DNA of 64,000 bases, taken from assembly GCA_038496675.1 (NCBI GenBank), contig CM076650.1:26342710-26406709 (forward strand). Reading direction: 5' to 3'. Below the pieces are notes generated by a model. That model saw only the letters and a program-made list of their open reading frames with translations, did not search any database and was not told where the DNA came from. The translations under genes and the position numbers were made by a program. Shown piece by piece: positions 51,267 to 61,744 of this stretch; within the stretch, counting starts at the first letter, position 1, and each line of letters starts with the position of its first letter. The DNA comes from Rachycentron canadum (taxonomy: Eukaryota > Chordata > Actinopteri > Carangiformes > Rachycentridae).

Positions 51267-52356
51267 TGTGTTGTTTTATCAATGCTATAATGACCATATA
51301 TAATTATTTATTAGAATACAAACAGAATACAAAACAGGAAATGTGTAGCAGGATTAGAAAACAGGAAAAAAACAGCTTCAATAGGCTAAAGTACTCAGTG
51401 TGACCTCTCCGTATAAATGAGCAACAGCAGGAACCTGGTTCTTAAACCTAAATGAATGGAGCCATAATGGATGTCATTGTTAACACCTGTATTTGTATTT
51501 GACTATTTCATGTCAACATGATGCTGTGAAAAAGGTCCATTACAGCAGGTTTGAACAGGACATGATGGAACTTTACAGACACATGTTGTATGAGGTTAAC
51601 TCAGTGGAAGCTGCTGATATGTATCAGACCAACTTTTAATAACATCATTCAAAATGCCAAAGATCACAGAATCTGACAGACAGAAAATCATCATTTAGCA
51701 TCAGCAAGTTCACTCTCAAAGGGAAATCAGGAAACAAATACTGGATACTGAAGATGTGGTGTTCAAGCTGTTATAAAGACATTTGAAGAATCAAGAGAAG
51801 TCCAGGACAAAAAAAGGACTGAAAGGACAAGAAAACTTGGGTTTCTTCTTTGAGAGAAGAAGAAGTCCAGCAAGGACCTGGCTCAGCATCTTCAGCTTCA
51901 TCAGGATGAAGCCAAGTTGAACCTTCTACAGTCTGAAGAAGCTTGATCAGGAATGAGCTTTGTGGAAGGACAGCAGCCAAGAAACCACTTTTTCAGAAGG
52001 GGAGCAGGGTGAAAAAGATAAGATATGTTAAAGCTCACAAAGATTGGAATGAAGATCAGTGGAAAAGAGGATTATGGAGAGATGAATCCATGTTAGTGAT
52101 GTTTGGGTCCAATGGTCGACAGCAGCTGAGAAGAAGAGTTGGAGAGAGATGAAGAATGATGCTTGAGGCCTTCAGTGAAACATGGTGGAGGCTCTGTCCT
52201 GGTCTGCTGCTGCATTTCTACCAGTGGTGTTGGTGATATTGTGCTAATGCTGTGAAATCATATAGAGAGAAAAACAGCTGATAAAACACTGACAGTCATG
52301 GACTGACCTCCACAGAGTCCAGACCTGAATATTATAGAGGCAGAATGGGATCAGAA
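51267..52356 (+). mobile_element. Tc1/mariner-type transposon relic, sister copy of 6536-7636
   Basis: Bases 51267-52025 closely match 6570-7315. This copy keeps the middle of the transposase gene that the sister lost. The frame 51943-52152 reads VKAHKDWNEDQWKRGLWRDE, SMLVMFGSNG and LRRRVGE, the Tc1 block around the first catalytic Asp (WRDES, usually WSDES). A later trace, PDLNIIEAEWDQ, lies at about 52318-52352. Both terminal inverted repeats are missing, the left one because the match starts about 35 bases inside. Confidence 0.82.
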
Positions 52357-52697
52357 AAAGATTTCACAAAACTTCATATTATTATTAGTAGTAGTAGTAG
52401 TTTTACAATATTACCTTGTTGATGCTGTGTTCTTGTTTCTTTTCTTTGTTGTTGTTCTTTATTTATTGTTACATCCCTCATCCCCATTGTTGCCCTTTTT
52501 AGTAGTTCTGTCCCAGTCCAGGTCTGAGAGGCCATGGCAGTTGGTACCAGTTCACAGTTCAGCGTAGTAGGTGGTTGTTGCTTCTTCCATAGTTCTGTTC
52601 AGTTTTGTTCACTTTACTCTAATTAAGCACTTGAGATAAAATATGTGATAAAAGCAGTTAAATTACTTGAAGTAGGAGCTAATTTGATGCTTCACTT

Positions 52698-52728
<31 letters not shown>

Positions 52729-52759
52729 ACCTGTGCACACACACACACACATACACACA

Positions 52760-52809
<50 letters not shown>
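52698..52809. repeat. long (CA)n microsatellite with variants
   Basis: A 112-base CA array interrupted by TA, CTGTG and GCGC variants. Confidence 0.96.
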
Positions 52810-52812
<3 letters not shown>

Positions 52813-52917
52813 AAATACTGTGTGCCAACATTTTATCTTCTCATCAGCAGACCTGGGTAGATCCATTAACTTCCTTCCCTTTTTATGAAGGAACTTAAGG
52901 TGTGTTCATATATATAT

Positions 52918-52919
52918 GT

Positions 52920-52990
<71 letters not shown>
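52918..52990. repeat. long (TG)n microsatellite
   Basis: A 73-base uninterrupted TG array, 108 bases to the right of the CA array. The two are complementary to each other on the same strand. Confidence 0.97.
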
Positions 52991-52993
<3 letters not shown>

Positions 52994-53463
52994 TCTGCAG
53001 TTGTCCCACCTTTACTTCCTGGAGACTGAAACAAAACAAACCAAACTAGAAGGGCGCAGAGTTCCGGTCAGGCCAATGGGAAACAACATAGACCAGACTG
53101 CAGAGGAAAAAAATTCAAATTCATGATAAATTATCTGAATCTGCTCAAAAACTGCATGGGTTCCTCTCTGGCCAATGACCCATCCGTCCACTGAGTTGTG
53201 TACAATTTTTATGTACTGGGTACTTTTTGTGTAATCCTGACAGACTCAGGTGAAAACAAAATATCAACTGAATGAATATAATGAATAAAACAAGCCATTT
53301 ACAGAATCACTTACTTTTTCTTTTTGAATCTGTATCAAGCAATTACATCCCACACTAAGGGCTCTATATTTACAGCCAGAAGCATATGGTCTAAAACATG
53401 TGGCACATGTTGTGGCACAACATGAGGCATTTCCAAATCCTCTTTTGTCTATTTAAAAGCAGA
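52991..53463. other. intergenic spacer, nothing recognised
   Basis: AT-rich sequence without visible motif. Confidence 0.5.
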
Positions 53464-54056
53464 AAAAGAAGTCAGATTGTATTGAAGTCTATGGGAAAAT
53501 GTCCCTACTTCTCCCTTGATTTATTAGCTCAGTAAATGTTTTCCTAATGAGTTTATGGTCTCAGTCTCTAGTTTCAAGTCTTCAATACAACACAATGTTC
53601 ATTTTTTAAATGATGGTCCATTTAGAGGAAAATAGACCATAAAGCAGGGGATGACTTAGGGGGCGTGGCTACTGTGTGATTGACAGACTGTACCACCCAA
53701 TCAGGATAGAGGACAGAACAGGTCAGATACACCCCTCACTCCTCCTCAGTAGAAACCAGTAGAAACCAAGTAGAAACCAAATTACCGAATTACAAACTGG
53801 AGGCTTCAAAATGCCACTTTACAAACCAGTAGGTGACGTCACGGTGGATTACCACTTGTTAACCACCAGTCAAAGATCCAGCACCATCAATGATCAAACC
53901 TCCACATGAAGCTGCTCTCCTCTCCACTTCACTTCTCTGTCAATTCAACATAGTCACAGCCATGAAAATCAGAGAAATGAGCGATGCAATGGCTAGAATT
54001 CAAGCTAGCTCTCAGAGACAGTACCCTGCTGCCACCACCAGAGGGCAGTAAATCAC
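53464..54056. repeat. dispersed non-coding repeat, copy B
   Basis: The first 120 bases match copy A (24698-24816). The remainder contains GGGGCGTGGCTACTGTGTGA, GTGACGTCACGGTGG and a block near 54012-54050 also seen at about 29748-29800. It looks like a non-autonomous DNA transposon of a type common in fish. The extent is uncertain. Confidence 0.55.
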
Positions 54057-54563
54057 ATGATGAGCAAACAGGTAACGGTCTCTTCATGGGACAGAGAGCT
54101 GTACTGAGACGTCTGTTATTAGCTTTAACTGGGTGAGCACAGCATGCCCCTTATACTTAATTAATCATGCGGGTGATTTGGGTTTAACATGCAATAAACC
54201 AATTAGTGCCATCTCCCATTCCCTTTAAAAGACAAATTCACTTGCACCTTGGTGAGGTCTGACCCTCTGTGGGCTGTAATCATCCACCTGACTTATCCAA
54301 ACGTCTGAAACACATGTTTAGCTCACTCGGCTTTTGCATAAGAGGCAGAGTGAGTGCACACACATGCATGGGCTGCCTGAATGAATGGCCTGCCGGACTG
54401 ACCTGTCTCTGAGGGAAGTCCACTGTGTTTGTGTGTCTGAGCATAAATCAGACTACAGATAGTGGAACAAGAGACAGGAAAGAGGAAACCTCACCTTTCT
54501 TTTTCTTCCATGTTTGACTGATTGTCATCATCAAACTAATGTGCTCATGTTTTATTTTGAGAG

Positions 54564-54620
<57 letters not shown>

Positions 54621-54762
54621 TGCAAAGGTTGATACACTTTTTAATCCCCTCCAGATGTAGAATCTTAGTTGTTGAACTACCATCACCTCTCATGTCAGAC
54701 CAGCTAGTGTGTGTGTGTGTAAGGGAGAGAGAGAGAGAGAGAAATACAGCTTTCTTTACAAC
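54057..54762. other. intergenic with a TG array
   Basis: Contains (TG)n at 54566-54619 and a small GA run near 54724-54743. No gene recognised. Confidence 0.6.
54566..54619. repeat. (TG)n microsatellite
   Basis: A 54-base TG run. Confidence 0.97.
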
Positions 54763-55363
54763 CTGCAATTTATTAGGAACACCACGCTAACCTACCTCTG
54801 CTCTCAACCAGCCTCAGCGCTTCATGTCATAGATCCAGTAGATGTTGAAACCTTCCTCTGAGGCTCCATGTTGACATGACTGCATCACGTCATTTCTGCA
54901 GATTTGTCAGCTGCACATTCAAGCTGCCTTTCTCCTTTCTCCATTCTACCACACCTCAAAGGTGGTCTCCTGGATCCAGGTCTGGAGACTGAACTGAACT
55001 CACCGCCATGTTGATGAAACCAGTTATCTTTCTGACATGGAGCATTATCCTGCAGGAAGTAGCCATTAGATGACAGTGAACTGTGGCCTTGAAGGGATGA
55101 ACCTGGTCAGCAACAAGCCTCAGATCGACTGTGGCATTCAGACTCAGGACTGACTAGTATTCAGGCCCAAAGTGAGACAAGACAACAACCCCGCACCATT
55201 AGACCAGGACCACCAGTCTGGACCAGTGAGACAAGGCAGGTTGGGTCCATGGATTCAGTCTGTGGCTTCAGCAGAATTCCACATCCATCAGACCAGGAAT
55301 TCAACTGTTCAGTGTTGGTGAGCCTACGTCCATTGCAGCCTCTGGTTTCTGGTCTTTGTGACA
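54763..55363 (-). mobile_element. Tc1/mariner-type relic, family B, minus orientation
   Basis: Starts near TTTATTAGGAACACC, which resembles the terminus of a fish Tc1 family. It runs parallel to 34652-35233 with blocks such as GACATGACTGCATCACGTCA, GACATGGAGCATTATCCTGC and AGCAACAAGCCTCAG. On the minus strand GCAGGATAATGCTCC is the codon stretch for the QDNAP block. No long frame survives. Confidence 0.7.
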
Positions 55364-55660
55364 GGCAAGGCAAGGCAATTTTATTTGTATAGCCCATTTT
55401 TACAAACAGTTTGTCTCAAAGTTCTTTACATAGCATCATAACAACATCCTCTGCCCTTAGACCCTCACATCGACTGAGGAAAAACTCCAAACAAAAAACC
55501 CTTTTAACAGGGAAAAAAAGAGAAACCTCATGGTGAGAAACAGAGGAGGGATCCCTCACCCAGGACGGGCAGACGGGCAATAGATGTTGTATACAGACAA
55601 GAAAACAGGTAACAATACAGAATATACACAGATGGAAATGGTGTGCAGGAGTTGATGAAG
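55364..55660. mobile_element. teleost dispersed repeat (LINE- or SINE-tail type)
   Basis: Begins with GGCAAGGCAAGGCAATTTTA and TTTGTATAGCCCATTT, then AAAGTTCTTTACA. It continues with GAGGAAAAACTCC, TTTTAACAGGGAAAAAA, GAGGGATCCCTC and GGCAATAGATGTTGTATACA. I know this series of blocks as a frequent fish-genome repeat. It directly follows the Tc1 relic at 54763-55363. Orientation and class are uncertain. Confidence 0.65.
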
Positions 55661-56794
55661 GCAGTTTTTGGTGGGAGGGAAGGCAGGGAGAGTCAGGCAG
55701 CTTAATGGGAGTAATGGGTGGTAGACTGGTTCCTGGGAGGGAAGAGCAGGTCGGTTTAACAGCAGGGGTAAAAGGGGAAAGGGGGTGATGCAGGGGGCGG
55801 TTGGTGGAGATAGATGGAGCTTCGGTGGATCTGTGGAAACAAACACAGGAAGTGAAACCTGATTTTCTCTGGTGTTGTAGTCTGTCCAGCTCAAGGTTGG
55901 AGGTGTTGTTGCCTCAGAAGCTTATCTGCTGAGCACAGCACACCGAATGTTTATTTGGGGATAACAACATGAAACAACTACATGAAAGCAATAGCATGTA
56001 GAGCAGAAATCTTTTAGGCTACCAGTTTTCTGAAAACAAGCTCAGCTTCAGACTCTTTGTCGAAATGAATAAATCCTCTTTTGATTTAGTTTATCTAAAT
56101 TCAACCTGAATATTTGATATCTGGTCAGTGTGATCACCTTGTTGTGGCATCACTTTGTACCACATGAGCTGTTACCATGTATCAAGTGCATTTGGACCCA
56201 CATTAAACCAGACAATTAGACTGACTGGAAAATGGGATCCTGCCTGACTTGGGTCCCAGGTTGGTTCCTCAGAGCTGAGTGAACCCAAGAAGACCATCAT
56301 GCACGGCAGTGACTGAAGATGTTTCAGTCAGTTATATTGCTCGAAGGAACAACCTTCCACCTGCTCTGTGCATTCAGATTAATAGATTATCTTATTATCT
56401 TTATTTGAGATGGAAAATTTATAACTTCTCAAAGGAGCTGTTTGTAAGTTTTGCTATTGCTACACAAAAATACCAGTAACTTTTTCAGCAAATCAAGCTA
56501 CAGTTGTAAACTGCAGTTACCACCTGGGTGCAAAACACATGACAGTCATCACTTCCACACAAAACCAACAACTTTTAACATACAAACATAACGAACATAA
56601 CTATTGATAACACAAACCACGGAGAGTGAACATCATCATTTGAAACAACAACTACAAAGAGCAACGCAGTTTTATTGTTAACAGATTAAAAAGGTTATTA
56701 GATTAATCATTCAGGCACAAAACAAATAAACAAATGCCACATATAACAAGCTACAGCAGCCTATATGGCCTAAAATAACTTACACTTTGAAGGT
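55661..56794. other. intergenic, nothing recognised
   Basis: G-rich on the plus strand up to about 55850, then AT-rich. The minus-strand frame 55556-55894 is a translation of the purine-rich strand without domain features. Confidence 0.5.
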
Positions 56795-57240
56795 CTACTT
56801 GAAAACAAAGTCCATCCTCCTGTCCTTTTGGATGAAGTGGTCGATGGTGGGGTCATACAACTGATCCTTCGCACTGTTGAAACTGTTGATGTGTCGGGCT
56901 GTCATATTCTGCCACTAAATCCAGCAGCTCCTGGTGATTCCCCTTATTAGCGGAGCCCACTCCTTCATTGTGGCCTTGAAATGGCAACTCCTGCCAAAAA
57001 TACCACACAGTAAATGAGGCGTCTCAAAATATATCATGGTTCCTCCACCATTTCCAAATGTTTTAGGGCCAATAGCAGCTTTCAGGTGGCTCTGATGGTG
57101 ATGGGCAGTAAATCCATCTCTGGCCCAGGACCCACTCTGCACCACACAGAAACAATCCCAGCAGTAAAGCCTTTGCTCCTTACCCGATCCAGTTATCCAG
57201 GGGTATCTTGTGTTGTTGCTGGAGTTAAAATGCCTCAAAT
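56795..57240 (-). pseudogene. hAT-type transposase relic with TTF-type zinc finger start
   Basis: On the minus strand a frame reads GSGKEQRLYCWDCFCVVQSG, ARDGFTAHHHQSHLKAA and IGPKTFGNGGG. This fits the TTF zinc finger (LYC-x2-C pattern, then GF and His residues) at the start of fish hAT-family/ZMYM-like transposases. After a loss, a second frame (about 56888-57000) gives QELPFQGHNEGVGSANKG, then NHQELLDLVAEYDSPTHQ. That is the block usually written ELPFRGHDE...GNY-ELL...YD. A third frame closes with DQLYDPTIDHFIQKD and FVFK before a stop near 56795. Two frameshifts and the missing catalytic domain make it a pseudogene. Confidence 0.72.
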
Positions 57241-58299
57241 TATTTGTTTTGTTTTGTTTTGGGTTTTTTTGCACCAAATTAAGGTCTGGTGTAGGTCGTC
57301 CGTTACCATTGATCTTTTCATAGAATTTTCATTGATAATTCATCTACAAAACAGCATGGGCAATAAATGTGCAGCCATGTCTTCACTAGCAGTAATGTTA
57401 GCCCTGGCCTCCATCCTGATCTAGTAGCCTAGCATGCTGGGTTATTCTCTAGTTGGGGTTTGAGTCCCCACAGCAGGCAGAACTTGTAATAACTTGAGCA
57501 ACAACAAAGCCCACCCATTTAGAGGGTAGATTTAATTGGTCAATTTTTCTGTCATTTGAAAACTGTCTCTCATTAAATTACGATTACTCAGCTGTCTGTA
57601 AAATTATAGCTCCTCCTCCAATCACCACCTTTCTTTCTAGCAAGCTGGGGCAGCTAAAATCTGATTGGGCCAAAAAAGGGCTTCTTTCAATTAACCCTTC
57701 ACATTCAAGCCCAAACTCAACACACAATATGTTTAAAGTGTGTATTCAGAGACAGTTTTGTTTAGATGTTTACAATAAGATAAATTAATTAAGTAAAATT
57801 AGACATTAGAACTGGTGACTATAGTATAGAATATTTTAGGTTCAGCATCAAACATCATTAATTCAGTTCATTCATCTACTCACCATGAGTTGCCTCTAGA
57901 GGTGGACAGCAACACCAATAGCAACTCTTGTGCTTCTTTTCTTCAACTGAAGTTAGCATGCTCACCAGCTAGCCCAGTCCAATGAACGTTCCCATATCGA
58001 GCCACATGTTATAACCTGGTCTTATAAACACAACAGAAGCATAACCCTGTAAATCCCAGGTTGTCTGGGTTTTACTCTCAGTTTCAAACCATTTCAATTG
58101 AAATCAATAAAAAAAAAAACCTTTTCTAAAAGAAAACATCTGGTCCTCACACTAGAGCAACACCAGTTACCGTTTTATCTTAAGGCCCAGAATTTATAAT
58201 TCAACTGAGTGTTTCTTTCTTTTGATTGAAGTGGATCAAGAGCAGAGAAACCTCAGTACAACATGCACCAAAAGAGATTGGATAACAAACTAAGTTAAC
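57241..58299. other. intergenic, downstream of vegfc
   Basis: AT-rich sequence between the hAT relic and the presumed vegfc 3' end. No coding or RNA feature is visible. If a more distal poly(A) signal is used, part of it could belong to a longer vegfc 3' UTR. Confidence 0.5.
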
Positions 58300-58825
58300 A
58301 ATATTCAACATCCAGTATACTTTATTTTACACATATACTTTACATGATACAAAAATACTGATCACAGTGTATTTTCTTGGAAAAGACTGAAATTGCAATA
58401 AACTGAGGTTGAAAAATAACATTTAATAAATTATATAATTAATATAAAGAATACAGAGACATAATTAATACAAACCCCCCCAAATATTTTAAGACAAATT
58501 ATTTAGACAATATTTAAAAACAAGTGTTGAGTGTTGACTCTTCAGTTCTTCCTTTCCTTTCCTGGGCTCCAACCAGTCGCACTCTTATAAAAATGTCCTC
58601 ACAGCCAAGTCAGTGCATTTCCCACCTTCAAATCACCAGAGTTTCCCATATCTGCACTCAAAACACTGAGGTTCCCACATTCATCAGGGTCCGCACACTT
58701 AGCTGCCATCAGAGCTGATGGGGATACTCATGACCTGCAAGTCTGCAGGGGATGGGTGATGAATTCTACTTTATAAGTTTGTTATCTGCTCATTAGCATC
58801 TCAATAGCATCTCATCAGCCAGCAG
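58300..58825 (-). other. vegfc: vegfc 3' untranslated region (putative extent)
   Basis: This is the sequence directly after the vegfc stop codon. The first canonical AATAAA downstream is at 58321-58326 (minus strand), so the 3' UTR would be about 520 bases if that signal is used. An ATTAAA variant at 58422-58427 would give a shorter UTR. The distal half is very AT-rich. The end is inferred from the signals only. Confidence 0.5.
58321..58326 (-). promoter_or_regulatory. candidate vegfc polyadenylation signal AATAAA
   Basis: This is a canonical hexamer on the minus strand, about 500 bases past the vegfc stop. Cleavage would be expected 10-30 bases further, near 58290-58310. An ATTAAA at 58422-58427 is an alternative. 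Confidence 0.45.
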
Positions 58826-58934
58826 TTAGTCCACCCGTCTCCAGTGTGATGGTACGCAGCGACACACTTCCTCACTGAAGGAGAATCCTGGCTCACACCT
58901 TCGCCTCCTGACCTCACAGGGAGGCCGCAGACAA
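58826..58934 (-). CDS. vegfc: vegfc last coding exon, with stop codon
   Basis: This exon completes the VEGF-C C-terminus. It begins after the acceptor TTTGTCACAG, preceded by a clear polypyrimidine tract. Its first base completes the Ser codon split with the previous exon, giving ...ATCS then CLRPPCEVRRRRCEPGF, SFSEEVCRCVPSHWRRVD and stop (TAA, 58826-58828). The C-x10-C-x-C unit (CEPGFSFSEEVCRC) and the closing VPSHWRR closely match the known VEGF-C ending (VPSYWKR in human). The run RRRR is more basic than I recall for the mammalian protein. Reading frame, splice phase and homology all agree, so the exon call is very secure. Confidence 0.92.
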
Positions 58935-60677
58935 CTGTGACAAAAAGGGAAAAAGTACAGGATTAAGATTCAGGACTATCAACAAAACAACAACATTTCT
59001 AGAGTAGGTCGAGCTTGGCTAGCTGAAAAGGGTCAAACATTGGTCTGACAGGATGGGGTCCCTTTCACAAATATCAAACTTTGCTCTTTGTTGGTAAAAG
59101 AATTCTTGTATTTATGTTGGTTAGCAGGGGCCTGCAAGTTGCAGTCTACATCAAAACTAGAATAAGGTAGTTGGATTTATTCCCTGGAAACATGAATATG
59201 CTGTACATATGTTTTAGTCGTAGTATTCCTTTTAGAACAACAAAAAAGCTACGTAAGTAGCTTGTATCACAAAACAGTCAGTTAGAGACGTCCAACAACA
59301 CAGATCATTCAAATAGTAATGTTTTTTTACACATAATTTATTATTGAAGACAGCACGTATAAACTACTTGCTAGTAGACTTTCGGGTCACTCGTAGACAG
59401 TTTTAGAAACTAAATTTAAAACATCATATCTTAATAAATTGACTTGACAGACCACTCTTTAATCAGGGCTGCTCTAGTCCAACGTGGTGAACTGTTGGAC
59501 TGTTCACCATCACCATCTCTGGACTCCACAGCTAATTGGAAATGATCAAGGAATTCCTAGACATCTTCTTCATGTGTCAAAGTATTAGGAAGAGTATTAG
59601 AAAGTGGAAGGAACATAACGCTGAAGCCCAACAAAACATAAGGGGTATCACAAAGTAGTAAAATCATCCTTCTACAATATCTCTGTGAATGAAACCCCTC
59701 AACCTTTGATTAAAAGCCATATGATCCATCTACCATAGGGTGGTTTGTTTCATTGCACTTTAATGAAGAAATATTTACTAAAAAGCTTTTTTACAGACAG
59801 CACTATACTCTAAAGCTACTTCCAAAGTCCTTTAATGGGTACCACTGTGAATAAAATCCAAGGACTCACACAGTATCTTCTACTTTAAGTTGGACACTTA
59901 TAGTCTACTACGCTGGTGCAGTGATTGAGAACCTCTGCTCCTTCGCCAACAGTAACTACTTTCTTGTGTGTTCCAAAGGTCAAAGGTAAGAGCTAAGGTT
60001 TCAATTTCATAGCAGTAAAAAACTACCACAGAACTACTTTGTGATGTACAGCCCATGTCTGAGCACTAGAGCTTTTCTCAGAACAACTCATCAAAGCTGA
60101 AGAAATGTATTATAGTTTCACTTCTAATGTAGTTATTCACCTTTGCATCCTGAGACAGTGTGGTCTAACCCCAAAGAGGCAGATCTGTGGAATTCTGGAC
60201 TGAGCACTGGTTTATGTAGCATTTACGCACAAAGATTGTGGAACTGCAGCGTAATTGTCACTGCTTTTCTGGCTGCACAGGCTGTCACATGGTGGATGAC
60301 ACTATATTTATGAATATCTATGAACTCCTGATGAAATACACAGAGGCAGAGCCAAATAGACTCACATGGTCTTTTTCAAACATAGACACCAACATGAGTG
60401 CCAGAACCCAGACACTAGATTCCTACTGCTATGTTATACTAATAAATCACTCTCAAACAGGGTCACAAAGGGTCAAGACTGGACAGCATGGATTGATGTG
60501 TGTGTATGTGTGTGTGTTTCCTCCTGTGTGGGGAGAGGAAATAGTTAAGTGACAGCAAAGAGAAGTCATTAGCACACTGAAGTCTTGTATTACACACCAG
60601 ATTCACTGCACCAGCCACCTATCACTGCAGGAGCAGCGTGTTTCCTCTGACTACACACGGCCACTAACATTACAAGA

Positions 60678-60678
60678 G

Positions 60679-60720
<42 letters not shown>
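60678..60720. repeat. (TG)n microsatellite in vegfc intron
   Basis: A TG run of about 43 bases with an early CG variant. Confidence 0.96.
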
Positions 60721-60723
<3 letters not shown>

Positions 60724-61006
60724 GTAGGGGGTGACTATCCCAGGATGATGCAACCAAATTCCTCCAAATCACAATGACATAGAATTCATTGTTGATTTAA
60801 TCATTTATTTATTCTATTATTTATTAAACTAACTGCATATATAAGGTAATAATTCTATACCAACACACTTGGCTTCACATAATACATGATGATGTGAAAT
60901 TGAAATACAGTACACACTGTAGTTTTCAATCATCAATCAACCCATCAATAGCAATGGACATTTTATTAGAGGAATAATTAGCAAACAATACCCAGCACCT
61001 CAACAC

Positions 61007-61104
61007 GGATGGATGGATGGATGGATGGATGGATGGATGGATGGATGGATGGATGGATGGATGGATGGATGGATGGATGGATGGATGGACGGATGGACGG
61101 ATGA
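61007..61104. repeat. (GGAT)n tetranucleotide array in vegfc intron
   Basis: About 24 copies of GGAT, uninterrupted for most of its length, with GGAC variants at the right end. It lies 316 bases from the donor site of the last vegfc intron. Confidence 0.97.
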
Positions 61105-61419
61105 TGGAAAATTGATTATTGAATTTATATGAAACTTATCTAGACTTGTTTGTCTTTTAATTTTTGACATATTTTGTTAAAATCTTGAATTAACATTTAA
61201 ATTGGTGAATTCATTTGTTTCATGGCGACACAACTGTAATATCTGTATATTGTGTATCTATGTGTGCAGTTTATCTAGTCTTGTAGGTTTCAGTGAGTCT
61301 CAAGGTCTTTTCTAGGTTTAAGGCAAAGTTTTTCTTTAAGAGCTGGGTGTTGTTTAGACAGACACTGTGTAGAAACAGTGGCCCTGTGTAGAAACTGAAG
61401 CCCTTAGAACCCTCCTTAC

Positions 61420-61744
61420 CTGCATGTAGCTTGATGAAACCTCCGTCCTTTTAGGAAACACTTGTTGGGCGACTCATTACATTCACAGGAGCACTTTGTC
61501 TTATTGAGCGGCTGATGCCTCGGGCATGTCTTAATACACGTGCACTGACATGTCTCTTTGTTGAAGACGTGGTTGAGTGGGCAGGAGGGAGCAGGCAAGG
61601 TGTTGCAAACACACTGGCAGGTATTGCGGTCGAGATGCCGGTTAGGGCCACAGTCTTGATTTTGTGCCCCACGCCGACACACACACTGACAGGTTTCCAC
61701 ATCCAGTTCCTTATCTGGGCCACACACATCTGCTGAAAATATGT
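61420..61744 (-). CDS. vegfc: vegfc penultimate coding exon (C-terminal cysteine-rich domain)
   Basis: This exon encodes 107 whole codons of the C-terminal propeptide of vascular endothelial growth factor C, the secreted lymphangiogenic ligand of VEGFR3 (Flt4). Read on the minus strand it shows four C-x10-C-x-C-x-C units in tandem: CGPDKELDVETCQCVC, CGPNRHLDRNTCQCVC, CPLNHVFNKETCQCTC and CPRHQPLNKTKCSCEC. The start of a fifth unit follows (CFLKGRRFHQATC). The order and wording match vertebrate VEGF-C; VEGF-D has fewer such units. The exon is bounded by a pyrimidine-rich acceptor ending CTCTACAG upstream and a donor AG|GTAAGG downstream. It starts with two bases of a split codon and ends with two bases (AG) that join the T of the next exon to make Ser. 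An in-frame alternative acceptor (TTTTCAG) lies 12 bases inside the exon. In other vertebrates this domain is proteolytically processed and stays disulfide-linked to the growth factor core; the core exons are off the right edge. Confidence 0.93.

Larger units (their letters stand above)
58935..61419 (-). other. vegfc: vegfc intron between the last two coding exons
   Basis: This 2485-base intron has a GT donor (61418-61419) and an AG acceptor (58935-58936) on the minus strand. It contains a (TG)n array at 60678-60720, a GGAT tetranucleotide array at about 61007-61104 and AT-rich sequence. The 104-codon open frame at 60238-60552 on the other strand has no recognisable domain and I treat it as chance. 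No other exon is visible. Confidence 0.85.
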
